Origin: Anaerolineales bacterium
Lineage (GTDB): Bacteria; Chloroflexota; Anaerolineae; Anaerolineales; UBA4823
Length of the DNA: 31,795 nt
Direction: 5' to 3'
Assembly (NCBI GenBank): GCA_016932955.1
Contig: JAFGBV010000224.1
Span: 1 to 31,795 of the forward strand
Every line of letters begins with the position of its first letter. Position 1 is the stretch's first letter. The translations under genes were made by a program, and so were the position numbers. Below the pieces are notes generated by a model. That model did not search any database, had not been told where the DNA came from, and saw nothing but the letters and a program-made list of their open reading frames with translations. This document shows positions 16,795 to 25,043 of this stretch, in pieces.

Positions 16795-17919
16795 ATGCAC
16801 GAGCTGATCGTCAACCTTCACATGCACACACCCTATTCCGATGGGCACCTCTCCCACCAGCAGATCGCCGAGGCGGCAATGGAGGCGGGCATCGATGCCG
16901 TCATCGTCACTGATCACAACGTCTGGGTCGATGGCCCCGAGGGTTATTACTATCTGGGCGAGAGACGAGCCCTGCTGCTGGTGGGAGAAGAGATCCACGA
17001 CCAAGCGCGCGACCCGCAGAAGAACCACTTGCTGGTCTTCGGCGCCCGCCGCGAGCTGGCCACATACGCCTATGAGCCCCAGCGCCTGCTCGACGCAGTC
17101 AACCAGGCTGGCGGGCTGGCTTTCCTCGCCCATCCCGTTGACCCTGCCGCCCCAGCTGTGGGTGAGGGCGACATCTCCTGGGTATCCTGGGAGGTGCAAG
17201 GCTTCCACGGCCTTGAGCTTTGGAACGGCTTCTCAGAGTTCAAATCCCTCCTTAAAAGTAAGCTGCACGCCCTGTTCTATGCCTACAACCCCCGCCGCAT
17301 CGCCCGCGGCCCGCACCCTACCGCGCTGCGCAAATGGGATGAGCTGCTTGCCGAGGGGCGTAAAGGTCAGGCGTACTCCGTCTGCGTCGCCGTGGGCGGC
17401 TCCGATGCCCATGGCCTGCCGAAGCGCCTCGGCCCCCTGCGCAAGACCATCTTCCCTTACACCTTCCATTTTCGCTGCGTGAACACCCATGTCCTCCTCC
17501 CCCACCTCCCCGTGGGCGATGCCCGCCAGGATGGACAGATGGTGCTCGATGCCTTGCGCCAGGGTCATTGCTTCGTCGGCTACGATCTCCCCCATCCCAC
17601 GCGCGGCTTCCGCTTCACCGCCCAGGATAACAAAGGGACAGCTATCATGGGTGATGAAGTCTCCGCCAAATCAGGAACTTCGCACCCGGGCGGTGTGACC
17701 CTGCAAATCAAGCTCCCCTCTGACGTAGTGCGTCAGCAGCGCACCGAATGCCGCCTGCTCAAAGATGGCAAGCCAGAAAAAACCTGGACCCGCCGTGACC
17801 TCTGCACCTACATCGCCACCCAGCCGGGCGTCTACCGCGTGGAAGTCTATCTCGATTACCTGGGGATGAAGCGCGGTTGGATCTTCAGCAACCCGGTGTA
17901 TGTGCGCGGCGGAACGTGA
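16795..17919 (+). CDS. PHP-domain phosphoesterase
   Basis: Metal-dependent phosphoesterase of the PHP superfamily, 374 residues. The ligand motifs are in the classic order: H9 and H11 in NLHMHTPYSDG with D16, then TDH at 39-41, E65/E66 in VGEEIHD, H79, H113 in LAHPVD, and D204/H206 in GSDAHG. The C-terminal 100 residues look beta-rich and may be a separate accessory domain. The ATG at 16795 is preferred, with AGGTGAG upstream. A TTG at 16759 in the same frame lies inside the predicted secG promoter. The gene is followed 9 bases later by uvrB. Its substrate cannot be told from sequence, and histidinol phosphatase or a nucleotide phosphoesterase are both possible. It carries one degenerate copy of each palindrome class. 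Confidence 0.85.
   Translation: MHELIVNLHMHTPYSDGHLSHQQIAEAAMEAGIDAVIVTDHNVWVDGPEGYYYLGERRALLLVGEEIHDQARDPQKNHLLVFGARRELATYAYEPQRLLDAVNQAGGLAFLAHPVDPAAPAVGEGDISWVSWEVQGFHGLELWNGFSEFKSLLKSKLHALFYAYNPRRIARGPHPTALRKWDELLAEGRKGQAYSVCVAVGGSDAHGLPKRLGPLRKTIFPYTFHFRCVNTHVLLPHLPVGDARQDGQMVLDALRQGHCFVGYDLPHPTRGFRFTAQDNKGTAIMGDEVSAKSGTSHPGGVTLQIKLPSDVVRQQRTECRLLKDGKPEKTWTRRDLCTYIATQPGVYRVEVYLDYLGMKRGWIFSNPVYVRGGT
17671..17689. repeat. Degenerate class I palindrome
   Basis: TCAGGAACTTCGCACCCGG keeps the 5' arm and the ACTTCG core, but the 3' arm has diverged. It lies in the PHP gene (codons for SGTSHPG). Confidence 0.4.
17721..17735. repeat. Class II palindrome (TAGTG loop)
   Basis: TGACG-TAGTG-CGTCA: perfect 5-base arms. 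It shares the ACGTAGTGCGT core with the copy at 13186-13202 read on the other strand. It lies in the PHP gene. Confidence 0.5.
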
Positions 17920-17928
17920 GAAACGTCT

Positions 17929-19968
17929 ATGCCTCCATTCAAAATCTCCTCCCCCTTCCAGCCCACTGGCGACCAGCCAGAAGCCATCCGCCAGCTCGTC
18001 GAGGGCGTGCGCCAGGGTCATAAGCACCAGGTTCTCCTCGGCGCGACCGGCACCGGTAAAACTTTCACCATCGGAAAGGTAATCGAGCAGGTGCAGTTGC
18101 CCGCACTGGTGATGGCGCATAACAAGACGCTCGCCGCCCAGCTCTACGCCGAGTTCAAGGAATTCTTCCCCGAGAACGCCGTCGAATACTTCGTCTCCTA
18201 CTACGATTACTACCAGCCCGAGGCTTACGTCCCCCGCCACGACCTCTACATCGAAAAAGAAACCGATATCAACCAGGAGATCGAGCGTCTGCGCCTGGCG
18301 GCTACCACCTCGCTGATGTCGCGCCGCGATGTGATCATCGTCGCCTCGGTTTCCTGCATCTACGGGCTGGGCAGCCCCGAGGCCTACGGCAGGGTGGTGA
18401 TCAACCTCGAAGCCGGTAAGATCTGGCGCCGCAACGCGTTGCTGCGCCAGTTGATCGAAAGCCAGTACGAGCGCAACGATCTCGAGCTGCGCCCCGGCAC
18501 CTTCCGCGTGCGCGGCGACACCCTCGAGATCATCCCCGCCTACCAGGAGCGCTTCGGCTATCGCATCACCTTCTTTGGCGATGAAGTGGAGCGCCTGGTT
18601 GAGTTCGACGCCCTCACCGGCGAACTGCGCCGCCAATTAGATACCATCGCCATCTACCCCGCCAAGCACTACATCGCCGACGACGCCAAGCTCAAAGAAG
18701 CCATTGCCGATATCGAAGCCGAGCTTGCCGAGCGCATCCAGTTCTTCAAATCCAAAGAGATGCTCCTCGAAGCCCAGCGTATCGAGCAGCGCACCCTCTA
18801 CGACCTGGAAATGCTGCGCGAGGTTGGCTCCTGCGCGGGGATCGAGAACTACTCCCGCCACCTCGACCAGCGCGCCACCGGCACCCCGCCATGGACCCTC
18901 GTCGATTACCTCCCCCAGGATTACCTGCTCGTCATCGACGAATCGCACATGACCGTCCCCCAGATCCGCGGCATGTACAACGGCGACCGTTCCCGCAAAG
19001 AGACGCTGGTGGAGTATGGCTTCCGCCTCCCCTCCGCCCTGGATAACCGCCCGCTCAAGTTCAAGGAATTCGAGCAGCACATGGGCTACACGATCTACAC
19101 CTCCGCCACCCCCGGCCCCTACGAGATGGCGCTTGCCGAGCAGGTAGTGGAGCAGATCATCCGTCCCACCGGCCTCATCGATCCCCAGGTAGAAGTGCGC
19201 CCCGTCACAGGCCAGATCGATGACCTGGTGGGCGAGATCCGCCAGCGGGTAGAGAAAGGCCAGCGCGTCCTCGTCACCACCCTAACCAAGCGCATGGCCG
19301 AAAAACTCGCCGATTACCTGATGGAATTAGGCCTCAAAGTACACTACCTCCACTCCGAGATCGACACCCTCGAGCGCATCGGCATCCTGCGCGACCTGCG
19401 CCTGGGCGTCTTCGATATCGTCGTCGGCATCAACCTCCTGCGCGAGGGCCTCGACCTGCCCGAAGTCTCCCTTGTCGCCATCCTCGACGCCGATAAGCAG
19501 GGCTTCTTGCGCTCCGGCACCGCCCTCATCCAGACCATCGGCCGCGCCGCCCGCCATGTTGAAGGCAAGGTGATCATGTATGCCGACCAGCTCACCGATG
19601 CCATGCGCCAGGCGATCGATGAGACCAACCGCCGCCGCGCCAAGCAGGATGCCTACAACATACAGCACGGCATCGAGCCGGTCAGCATTGTCAAAGCCGT
19701 CCGCGACCTCACCGACCAGCTTGCGCCGCAAACTGTGCGCGAGATGCGCGGCGAATACATGCCCAAAGGAGGCGCCGCTTTGCCCCAGGCTGAGCTGAAG
19801 CGGGTCATCGCCGAGCTGGAGAAGCAGATGAAAGACGCCGCCCGCAATCTCGAATTTGAGAAAGCCGCCGTCCTGCGCGACCAGATCTTCGAGATGCGCA
19901 ACATCCTCGCCGAAGAGAGCAAAGCCCCGCCCTGGGAAAGAATCCGCTACCTGGCTGGGGAAGAATAA
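17929..19968 (+). CDS. uvrB: Excinuclease ABC subunit B
   Basis: DNA-damage recognition helicase of nucleotide excision repair, 679 residues, the normal length. Walker A GATGTGKT is at residues 38-45. The damage-probing beta-hairpin region [12 protein letters not shown], the Walker B-like VIDESH, the TSATPGPYE segment and motif [14 protein letters not shown] follow in order. The C-terminal UVR motif that contacts UvrC ([19 protein letters not shown]) is intact. The ATG at 17929 has no clear ribosome binding site but begins 9 bases after the PHP stop, so coupling is likely. The 3' end faces tex with a 4-base gap and no visible terminator. Confidence 0.97.
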   Translation: MPPFKISSPFQPTGDQPEAIRQLVEGVRQGHKHQVLLGATGTGKTFTIGKVIEQVQLPALVMAHNKTLAAQLYAEFKEFFPENAVEYFVSYYDYYQPEAYVPRHDLYIEKETDINQEIERLRLAATTSLMSRRDVIIVASVSCIYGLGSPEAYGRVVINLEAGKIWRRNALLRQLIESQYERNDLELRPGTFRVRGDTLEIIPAYQERFGYRITFFGDEVERLVEFDALTGELRRQLDTIAIYPAKHYIADDAKLKEAIADIEAELAERIQFFKSKEMLLEAQRIEQRTLYDLEMLREVGSCAGIENYSRHLDQRATGTPPWTLVDYLPQDYLLVIDESHMTVPQIRGMYNGDRSRKETLVEYGFRLPSALDNRPLKFKEFEQHMGYTIYTSATPGPYEMALAEQVVEQIIRPTGLIDPQVEVRPVTGQIDDLVGEIRQRVEKGQRVLVTTLTKRMAEKLADYLMELGLKVHYLHSEIDTLERIGILRDLRLGVFDIVVGINLLREGLDLPEVSLVAILDADKQGFLRSGTALIQTIGRAARHVEGKVIMYADQLTDAMRQAIDETNRRRAKQDAYNIQHGIEPVSIVKAVRDLTDQLAPQTVREMRGEYMPKGGAALPQAELKRVIAELEKQMKDAARNLEFEKAAVLRDQIFEMRNILAEESKAPPWERIRYLAGEE

Positions 19969-19972
19969 AGGG

Positions 19973-22186
19973 TCAGTTTTTTCCCCCCCACCCCAGCCCG
20001 ATCCGCCCCCGCTCCACCTCCACGCGCTGGATTTCAACATCAATGATATCCCCCACCTTCAAAACCGTCCCCCGCGGGATCTGGCTGCGGTGCAGCAGCC
20101 CATCCTGCTTCACCCCAATATCCACAAACGCCCCAAAATCCACCACATTGCGCACCGTCCCCTTCAGCCGCATCCCCATCACCAGGTCTTCCATCTTCAG
20201 CACGTCACTGCGCAAGATCGGCGGCGGTGTATCCTCCCGCGGGTCCCTCCCCGGGCGGATGAGCTGCTCGAAGATGTCTTCCAGCGTCGGCACGCCGCAG
20301 CCCAATTCCGCCGCCAGCGCCTCCATCGGCTCCAACATTCGTAAAATCTCCAGCGCCTCCCGCCTCTCCGCCAAATCCGACTCCACTCCCAGCCCCGCCT
20401 TGCGCAGCAGCCTCTCCGCCACCCCGTAGCTCTCCGGGTGGATCGCGCTCCCATCCAGCGGGTTCTCCCCATCGCGGATGCGCAGAAATCCCGCCGCCTG
20501 CTCAAAAGCCTTCGGCCCCAGCCCGTTCACCTTGCGCAACGCCGCCCGGCTCAGAAATGGTCCCGCCTCGTCGCGCTGCGCCACGATCTTCTCCGCCAGC
20601 TTCGGCCCAATCCCCGCCACGTGCGCCAGTAGCGCCGGGCTTGCTGTGTTCACATCCACCCCCACCGCGTTCACCACACTCTCCACCACCCCGTCCAGCG
20701 CCTCCCCCAGCGCCTTCTGCTCCACATCATGCTGGTACATCCCCACCCCGATCGACTTGGGGTCGATCTTCACCAGCTCCGCCAGCGGATCCTGTGCCCG
20801 CCGCGCAATCGAAGCCGCCCCCCGCAGCGACACATCCAAATCCGGCAGCTCGGCCCTTGCCAGCGGGCTTGCGCTGTAAACACTCGCCCCCGCCTCATTA
20901 ACGATCAGGTATTGCAGTCCCGTCAGGGACTTCGTACCTGCGATGAGGGTGCAAAGCTCAGCCGCCAACGCTTCCGTTTCCCGCGAGGCCGTCCCGTTGC
21001 CGATCGTCACCAGCGTCACCTTGTGCTTCTTCACCAGCAGCGCCAGCGTCTCCAGCGACTTTTGGCGTTGTTTTTGCGGCTCGTGCGGGTAGATCGTCGC
21101 CGTCTCCAGCAGCTTCCCCGTCGCATCCACCACCGCCACCTTGCACCCCGTACGGAAGCCCGGGTCGATCCCCAGCACAGTATGCCCCGCCAGCGGCGGC
21201 TGCCCCAGCAACGCCCTCAGGTTGGCTGCAAACACCGTGATCGCATGGCGGTCGGCCGTCTCCGTCAGCTCCCGCCGCACATCCCGCTCGATCGCCGGCA
21301 GCAGCAGCCGTTCCGCAGCGTCGCTGATCGCCTGCTCCAACTGCTCCCGCAGCGGTGAATTCTGCCTTGGCTGGAAATATGCCGTAATCGCATTGCGCCA
21401 ATCGCGCTCAGGCACCTGCACGCCCACCCGCAGCACCTTCTCCGCCTCCCCCCGGTTGATTGCCAGCACCTGGTGCGGGCGCATGCGCTCCACCCCGCTC
21501 TCAAATTCGTAATACATCTCGTACACCGCCCGTTCATCGGCGGCATCTTCAACCTTCTCACACTTCAGCGTCCCCCATTTCATCGCCTTCTCCCGCGTGA
21601 TGCGCCGCACCTCCGCATGGTCGCTGATCATCTCCGCCACAATATCCCGCGCCCCCGCCCAGGCTTCCTCCACCGTCGGCACCTGCTCGTTCAAGAACGG
21701 GCGGGCAATCTCATCCAGCAGCGTTCCGGGCATCTCAGGAACTTCGTACCTGTCAGGAACTTCGTACCTGAGCTGCGGCGGTGGTTGCTGCAAGATCCAA
21801 TCCGCCAGTCCCTGCAAGCCTTTCTCCCTGGCAATGCTCGCCCGCGTCCGCCGCTTCGGCTTATACGGCGCGTATAGATCCTCCAGCGCCGTCAGCGTCT
21901 CCGCCGCCTCGATCTCCCCCCGCAATTCCGGCGTCAGCTTCCCCTGCTCCTCGATCGACTTCAGCACCGCCTCCCGCCTCTCATCCAGGGCGCGCAGCTT
22001 CTCCAGCAACTCACTCAGCAGGCGGATCTGCTCCTCATCCAGCCCTCCGGTGGCCTCCTTGCGGTAACGGGCGATGAACGGCAGCGTATTATCGTCGTCC
22101 AGCAGGGCAACCGTCGCCGCCACCTGCTTTGCCCGGATGCTCAAATGGGAGGAAATTTTTTCGATATGCGAAGTGTTCTGATCCAT
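19973..22186 (-). CDS. tex: Tex-family RNA-binding transcription accessory protein
   Basis: A 737-residue nucleic-acid-binding protein of the Tex/Spt6-like family, with a role in transcription and stress. The N-terminal helical region includes LPFIARYRKEATGGLDEEQIR. The YqgF-like domain has VLGIDPGFRTGCKVAVVD, and INEAGASVYSAS-like residues follow. A helix-hairpin-helix region holds VAGIGPKLAEKIVAQRDE and VNGLGPKAFEQAAGFLRI. A C-terminal S1 domain is present (LKGTVRNVVDFGAFVDIGVK). The ATG at 22186 is chosen because homology begins there. The frame is open for 37 codons further upstream into phage DNA, but those codons do not look like Tex. No ribosome binding site is seen and a promoter ends about 4 bases upstream. 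Three palindromic repeats sit in the frame and add small insertions. Confidence 0.93.
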   Translation of the reverse strand: MDQNTSHIEKISSHLSIRAKQVAATVALLDDDNTLPFIARYRKEATGGLDEEQIRLLSELLEKLRALDERREAVLKSIEEQGKLTPELRGEIEAAETLTALEDLYAPYKPKRRTRASIAREKGLQGLADWILQQPPPQLRYEVPDRYEVPEMPGTLLDEIARPFLNEQVPTVEEAWAGARDIVAEMISDHAEVRRITREKAMKWGTLKCEKVEDAADERAVYEMYYEFESGVERMRPHQVLAINRGEAEKVLRVGVQVPERDWRNAITAYFQPRQNSPLREQLEQAISDAAERLLLPAIERDVRRELTETADRHAITVFAANLRALLGQPPLAGHTVLGIDPGFRTGCKVAVVDATGKLLETATIYPHEPQKQRQKSLETLALLVKKHKVTLVTIGNGTASRETEALAAELCTLIAGTKSLTGLQYLIVNEAGASVYSASPLARAELPDLDVSLRGAASIARRAQDPLAELVKIDPKSIGVGMYQHDVEQKALGEALDGVVESVVNAVGVDVNTASPALLAHVAGIGPKLAEKIVAQRDEAGPFLSRAALRKVNGLGPKAFEQAAGFLRIRDGENPLDGSAIHPESYGVAERLLRKAGLGVESDLAERREALEILRMLEPMEALAAELGCGVPTLEDIFEQLIRPGRDPREDTPPPILRSDVLKMEDLVMGMRLKGTVRNVVDFGAFVDIGVKQDGLLHRSQIPRGTVLKVGDIIDVEIQRVEVERGRIGLGWGGKN
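20923..20940. repeat. Class I palindrome in tex
   Basis: TCAGGGACTTCGTACCTG, nearly the same sequence as the copy at 14581-14599. It is translated as GTKSLT just before the conserved VNEAGASVYSAS region of Tex. Confidence 0.65.
21735..21771. repeat. Class I palindromes in tex, two tandem copies
   Basis: TCAGGAACTTCGTACCTG (21735-21752) is followed at once by TCAGGAACTTCGTACCTGA (21753-21771). The 18-base period keeps the frame and gives the repeated peptide RYEVPD-RYEVPE. Confidence 0.75.
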
Positions 22187-22196
22187 AGCATTGCTG

Positions 22197-22225
22197 ATTC
22201 TACCCGTCTCCCCCGCAGAGCGCAA
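22197..22225 (-). promoter_or_regulatory. tex: Candidate tex promoter
   Basis: The minus strand reads TTGCGC (22225-22220), 17 bases, then TAGAAT (22202-22197). Transcription would start only about 4 bases before the tex ATG, giving a nearly leaderless message, which agrees with the missing ribosome binding site. Confidence 0.45.
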
Positions 22226-22247
22226 CCGCCGAATTAGCTCCGCCTCA

Positions 22248-22529
22248 TCAATTCCCCACAATCCAATAAGAAACAACCACGTTAGAAACAGCCACATAAC
22301 AGCCGGTGGTGAAGAGAGGGCGGCAATTGGAAGGGAAGAAGATCACCAGGGGCATATGCTCATGCAGCGTGGCCTGGAAGATCTTCGTACCTGCGGCGCT
22401 GGTGTTGTCATATACGATCACATCCCCCTCGGTCTGACCGGTGGCGATTGAGCATACCAGGCCAACCACCCAACCCCGGCCGGTGTGGACTAATGCGCTG
22501 GCGGTCTTTACTCCCTGATAATCGGCCAT
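22248..22529 (-). CDS. Small beta-rich phage protein, possible distant member of the 90-aa paralogue family
   Basis: A 93-residue hypothetical protein at the extreme left end of the phage-like block. It contains GLVCSIATGQTEGDVIVYDN, then AGTKIF, a hydrophobic FFP segment, TTGCYVAV and a terminal VVVSYW. The order of these pieces matches the tandem family at 24761-25844 (GI.VAG...THYIKD, GG..GT, FP.PIAF, GIYL, V.VLYS) loosely, and suggests a small beta-sandwich virion protein. The start at 22529 is 3 bases after the upstream stop, so translation is probably coupled. Only 61 bases separate its stop from tex. Confidence 0.6.
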   Translation of the reverse strand: MADYQGVKTASALVHTGRGWVVGLVCSIATGQTEGDVIVYDNTSAAGTKIFQATLHEHMPLVIFFPSNCRPLFTTGCYVAVSNVVVSYWIVGN

Positions 22530-22532
22530 TGG

Positions 22533-23201
22533 TTAGTATGTCCTATCGTACTTATCCATCTTCCAAAGTGGGGTCTGCCTGGACTCTGCGAGCGCAGCGA
22601 GCATCAGTTCTACCGCTTTCTCATATTCTGATTTGGCTTGCTGGTAGGCGTTGGATGTTTGCTGAATGGTGCTGGTGTGGGCGGTGGGTGTTCCGATCTG
22701 GTAAGCAAGCCTCTCTGCGTAAGCCGTTTTACGCACGTGCAGCATGAGGACACCGAGGTATTGATCTGGTACGGTGATGGTGCTGTACTCGGTGAGGGTG
22801 CTGGTGTGATCTGCCAGGTAGTTCACATTAACGGTAGCACCTGTGGCTGCGTCTGCACTTATCCATAACTGGTGACCGGATTCGCTGGTGTAATCCCTAT
22901 CGACATCATAGTAAATATCATCTGCCCAAAAATCGGGGTCTTGATGGGATTTCCTGACGAGGTATTCTGGTGGGTCTTGACTGGTGGGATATTCTACCTT
23001 GGTTATTTCCCTGAAACCAGCGGGGAGATCGTAAGCATACGTGCCAGCGGTGCAGGTGATGACGGTATCTGTTGGTTTGCCAATGGGAAAATCTCGGATG
23101 GCCTCGTTTACCCATTGCATGACTGTGGCTCTCGCCCATACAGCGCTGCTACCATCCCCTAACATATCCAAGCAATAATCGGCGAATGTTCCCAGTTGCA
23201 T
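22533..23201 (-). CDS. Phage head completion/connector-like protein
   Basis: A 222-residue protein. The N-terminal region, with DYCLDMLGDGSSAVW, WVNEAIRDFPIGKP and a beta-rich YAYDLPAGFREITKVEY stretch, resembles adaptor proteins of the gp6 / podovirus tail-tube A / P22 gp4 kind. These dock to the portal and close the head. A helical C-terminus (NAYQQAKSEYEKAVELMLAAL) follows. AGGT precedes the ATG at 23201. The family call is by pattern and position only. If right, it is the last head-completion gene and would normally be followed by tail genes, which are missing here. Confidence 0.55.
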   Translation of the reverse strand: MQLGTFADYCLDMLGDGSSAVWARATVMQWVNEAIRDFPIGKPTDTVITCTAGTYAYDLPAGFREITKVEYPTSQDPPEYLVRKSHQDPDFWADDIYYDVDRDYTSESGHQLWISADAATGATVNVNYLADHTSTLTEYSTITVPDQYLGVLMLHVRKTAYAERLAYQIGTPTAHTSTIQQTSNAYQQAKSEYEKAVELMLAALAESRQTPLWKMDKYDRTY

Positions 23202-23243
23202 GTTTTACCTGATGCTTTCGGTAATAGTCATTATCAAAATAGG

Positions 23244-23873
23244 TTAATTAGGAAAGCGAGACCAATCCATGATATCCAGGTCGATCTGCTTGCTCTCTGC
23301 GCCGTAGTAGAGACCATCGGCTTTGGCGGTGTACTGCCAGGCCAACCAGCGGAGGGGCTGCCAGGGCAAGGGAATGGTGGGCGCAGACAAGGAACGGTTG
23401 GAATAGTAGGAATAGTTGGCGATCCACAAAGGAAACTCACATGCCCATGAGCAAGAAGGACCAAAGTGCTGCATCCAGTATGCGGGTGCGGTGTAAATAC
23501 CTGGGAAGGGTATTGAGCAATTGATGAGCGTGCTAAGGAAGGTTCTGACTTTGGCGGCATAGCCGCCAGGGATACTTTTGGTTTCTTCAAGATCTACGAT
23601 AGGCGGGAGATCTCCTGGGTCGTCATTGATGGCATCGGCGAAGTACAGGGCTTGCTGGATAGGATCGACACCTGGCATGTAGTAATGGTAGAAGCCAAAG
23701 CGCATGTTTACGGCTTTGGCCTTCTTCCTGTTCTCTTTGAGCGAAGCATCTATGATGGTGATCCCCTGGGTGGCCTTCATGTAGCACCATTCGATACCGC
23801 GCTGGGCGGCGGTGACGAAGTTCATGTTACCTTGCCAGTGAGAAACGTCCATGCCTAAGCGGTAGTCAGTCAT
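23244..23873 (-). CDS. GH25 muramidase (endolysin)
   Basis: Cleaves the glycan backbone of peptidoglycan, presumably to lyse the host or open the wall. The 209-residue protein is a single catalytic domain of normal GH25 length. It begins RLGMDVSHWQG with Asp9, and PPIVDLEE supplies Asp94 and Glu96, the usual catalytic pair. GFYHYYMPG, LWIANYSY and WLAWQYTAKADG are typical later blocks. No signal peptide or cell-wall-binding domain is present. The ATG overlaps the upstream stop by 8 bases. No holin gene is recognised next to it. Confidence 0.9.
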   Translation of the reverse strand: MTDYRLGMDVSHWQGNMNFVTAAQRGIEWCYMKATQGITIIDASLKENRKKAKAVNMRFGFYHYYMPGVDPIQQALYFADAINDDPGDLPPIVDLEETKSIPGGYAAKVRTFLSTLINCSIPFPGIYTAPAYWMQHFGPSCSWACEFPLWIANYSYYSNRSLSAPTIPLPWQPLRWLAWQYTAKADGLYYGAESKQIDLDIMDWSRFPN

Positions 23874-24219
23874 CTGAGTAACTCCGTTTCTCTATGTTAC
23901 TCCTCACCTTCTTTTTGCGTGCAAGTTTATTTGAAACACCTGGTTGCCCGGGCACAACGTTCTTTGCAGAACCTTCTAATATGTTGGTGGGGTAGTCTGC
24001 AATGATCTGTTTGGCTTTGGGGCGGGGGTGGGCGGCGTTCTTCCTGGCTGGCATATCATCCGGCCAGGTTACCTTTTGGCCTCCGTAGATGGTGAACTCA
24101 ACGCAGTAGTGACCATCACACTCGAAGATTCTAGCCATGTACCAGGGCTTATTGATCTTCAATTCAAGCAGGGCTTTGGTGACCATATCGGAACGTTCTT
24201 GTGCGGATAGGTTGATCAT
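23866..24219 (-). CDS. Hypothetical phage protein
   Basis: A 117-residue soluble protein I cannot assign. It has a helical N-terminus (LSAQERSDMVTKALLELKINKPW), a short beta segment (YMARIFECDGHYCVEFTIYG) and a basic C-terminal tail (LARKKKVRSNIEKRS). It overlaps the endolysin start by 8 bases, so the two are co-translated. A GAGG stands before the ATG. It is the first gene after a terminator and a pair of direct repeats, so it may head a separate lysis transcript. Confidence 0.6.
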   Translation of the reverse strand: MINLSAQERSDMVTKALLELKINKPWYMARIFECDGHYCVEFTIYGGQKVTWPDDMPARKNAAHPRPKAKQIIADYPTNILEGSAKNVVPGQPGVSNKLARKKKVRSNIEKRSYSDD

Positions 24220-24235
24220 GGTTACCTCGATTCCT

Positions 24236-24263
24236 GGCTATGCGGTGATCTTCCCGCATAGCC
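24236..24263. repeat. 10-bp inverted repeat upstream of the lysis genes
   Basis: GGCTATGCGG (24236-24245) pairs perfectly with CCGCATAGCC (24254-24263) over an 8-base loop. No T-run follows on the minus strand, so it is more likely a leader hairpin or operator than a terminator. It lies 17 bases before the start of the gene at 24219. Confidence 0.5.
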
Positions 24264-24273
24264 GGTTTTAGGT

Positions 24274-24303
24274 CTTTCAAGAACTTGTACTTTCAAGAAC
24301 TTG
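24274..24303. repeat. Two exact 14-bp direct repeats, 16-base period
   Basis: CTTTCAAGAACTTG occurs at 24274-24287 and again at 24290-24303. Each copy contains the palindrome CAAGAACTTG. The spacing of about one and a half helical turns and the position between two phage gene groups suggest an operator or activator site. Confidence 0.55.
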
Positions 24304-24319
24304 ATGTCGCCCGATATTC

Positions 24320-24358
24320 AAAAGGCCTGGCTGGGCCGGTGGGGTCAGCCCAGCCAGG
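24320..24358 (-). terminator. Intrinsic terminator after the virion-protein genes
   Basis: On the minus strand CCTGGCTGGGC (24358-24348) pairs with GCCCAGCCAGG (24336-24326), 11 perfect GC-rich pairs around an 11-base loop, followed by CCTTTTG. The T-run is short. It lies 32 bases after the stop of the gene at 24391. Confidence 0.65.
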
Positions 24359-24390
24359 TTACAGCAATCGGGCGGCCTGGGGAGGGCAGA

Positions 24391-24747
24391 TCACCCTTCG
24401 GAGAAGGTGAGCACGATGGTAAAGTTATCGGTGGCCGTACCTGCTGCACCATCGTAATCGAGGGCAATGGCGAGCACCGTACCATCGGTGATGTGGGGAT
24501 AATCGGTGGTGGCGAAGTCATCTACATCGAACTCGGCTGGCACGTTGCTATCGCCAATACTGGATGATGCGAGGTAGGCATCGGCTGTGGTGGTTGTTCC
24601 GATGGTGAGCAAGCCGTTATTGGCGTTGCTGCCGGTGGCTGACACATGCTCCAATGAGCAAGCAAAGGGGGCTGTCCAAACGATGGTCACATTGGCGGCT
24701 AACGTACCTGGGATGTGAAAACTTACGGTGAAGTGGTTACCTTGCAT
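24391..24747 (-). CDS. Small beta-rich phage virion-like protein
   Basis: A 118-residue hypothetical protein rich in Thr, Ala and Val with alternating hydrophobic positions (FTVSFHIPGTLAANVTIVW, FTIVLTFSEG at the C-terminus), which suggests a beta-sandwich. It has no signal peptide or helix bundle. AAAGGAG gives a strong start at 24747. It is the last gene before the terminator and follows the four-paralogue array, so it is probably a capsid decoration or fibre-type component, though that is inference. Confidence 0.6.
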   Translation of the reverse strand: MQGNHFTVSFHIPGTLAANVTIVWTAPFACSLEHVSATGSNANNGLLTIGTTTTADAYLASSSIGDSNVPAEFDVDDFATTDYPHITDGTVLAIALDYDGAAGTATDNFTIVLTFSEG

Positions 24748-24760
24748 GGTGGTTTCTCCT

Positions 24761-25033
24761 TTAGGAATAGAGGACGGTGATCACGTGATTTGTACCGCCG
24801 TGGGCTAGATAGATTGATTTACTGAAAGCGATTGGATCGGGGAAATCGATGTAGAAAACATCGGTGGAAAGGGCATAAAACGAGCAGACAATAGTACCTG
24901 TTGAACCGCCATCCCTTAGATAGTGGGTGCGGGTGCTGGTGCGACCGGCAACCATGATGCCATAGAGCAAGCCAGGTGAATTTTTGATGTAACCTGATGT
25001 GGTATGTACACTAGAGGAAAGGCTTTTGGGCAT
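24761..25033 (-). CDS. Tandem 90-aa phage protein, paralogue 4
   Basis: 90 residues. It shares the array pattern: GLLYGIMVAG, THYLRDGGSTGT, IDFPDPIAF, SIYLAHGG and the terminal ITVLYS. The ATG at 25033 is chosen because it aligns with the starts of the other copies. An upstream ATG at 25081 in the same frame would overlap the preceding gene. The function is unknown. Size and position after the capsid gene suggest a minor structural or decoration protein. Confidence 0.65.
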   Translation of the reverse strand: MPKSLSSSVHTTSGYIKNSPGLLYGIMVAGRTSTRTHYLRDGGSTGTIVCSFYALSTDVFYIDFPDPIAFSKSIYLAHGGTNHVITVLYS

Positions 25034-25043
25034 GGTGGGGATC

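Noticed and set aside
22187..22297. 37-codon upstream extension of tex into phage DNA
   Set aside because: Homology to Tex begins at the ATG at 22186. The extension overlaps the last phage gene.
22381..22396. CTTCGTACCTG in the last phage gene as a class I repeat
   Set aside because: Only one arm is present and the other side is not complementary. It is probably chance use of the same GTK codons.
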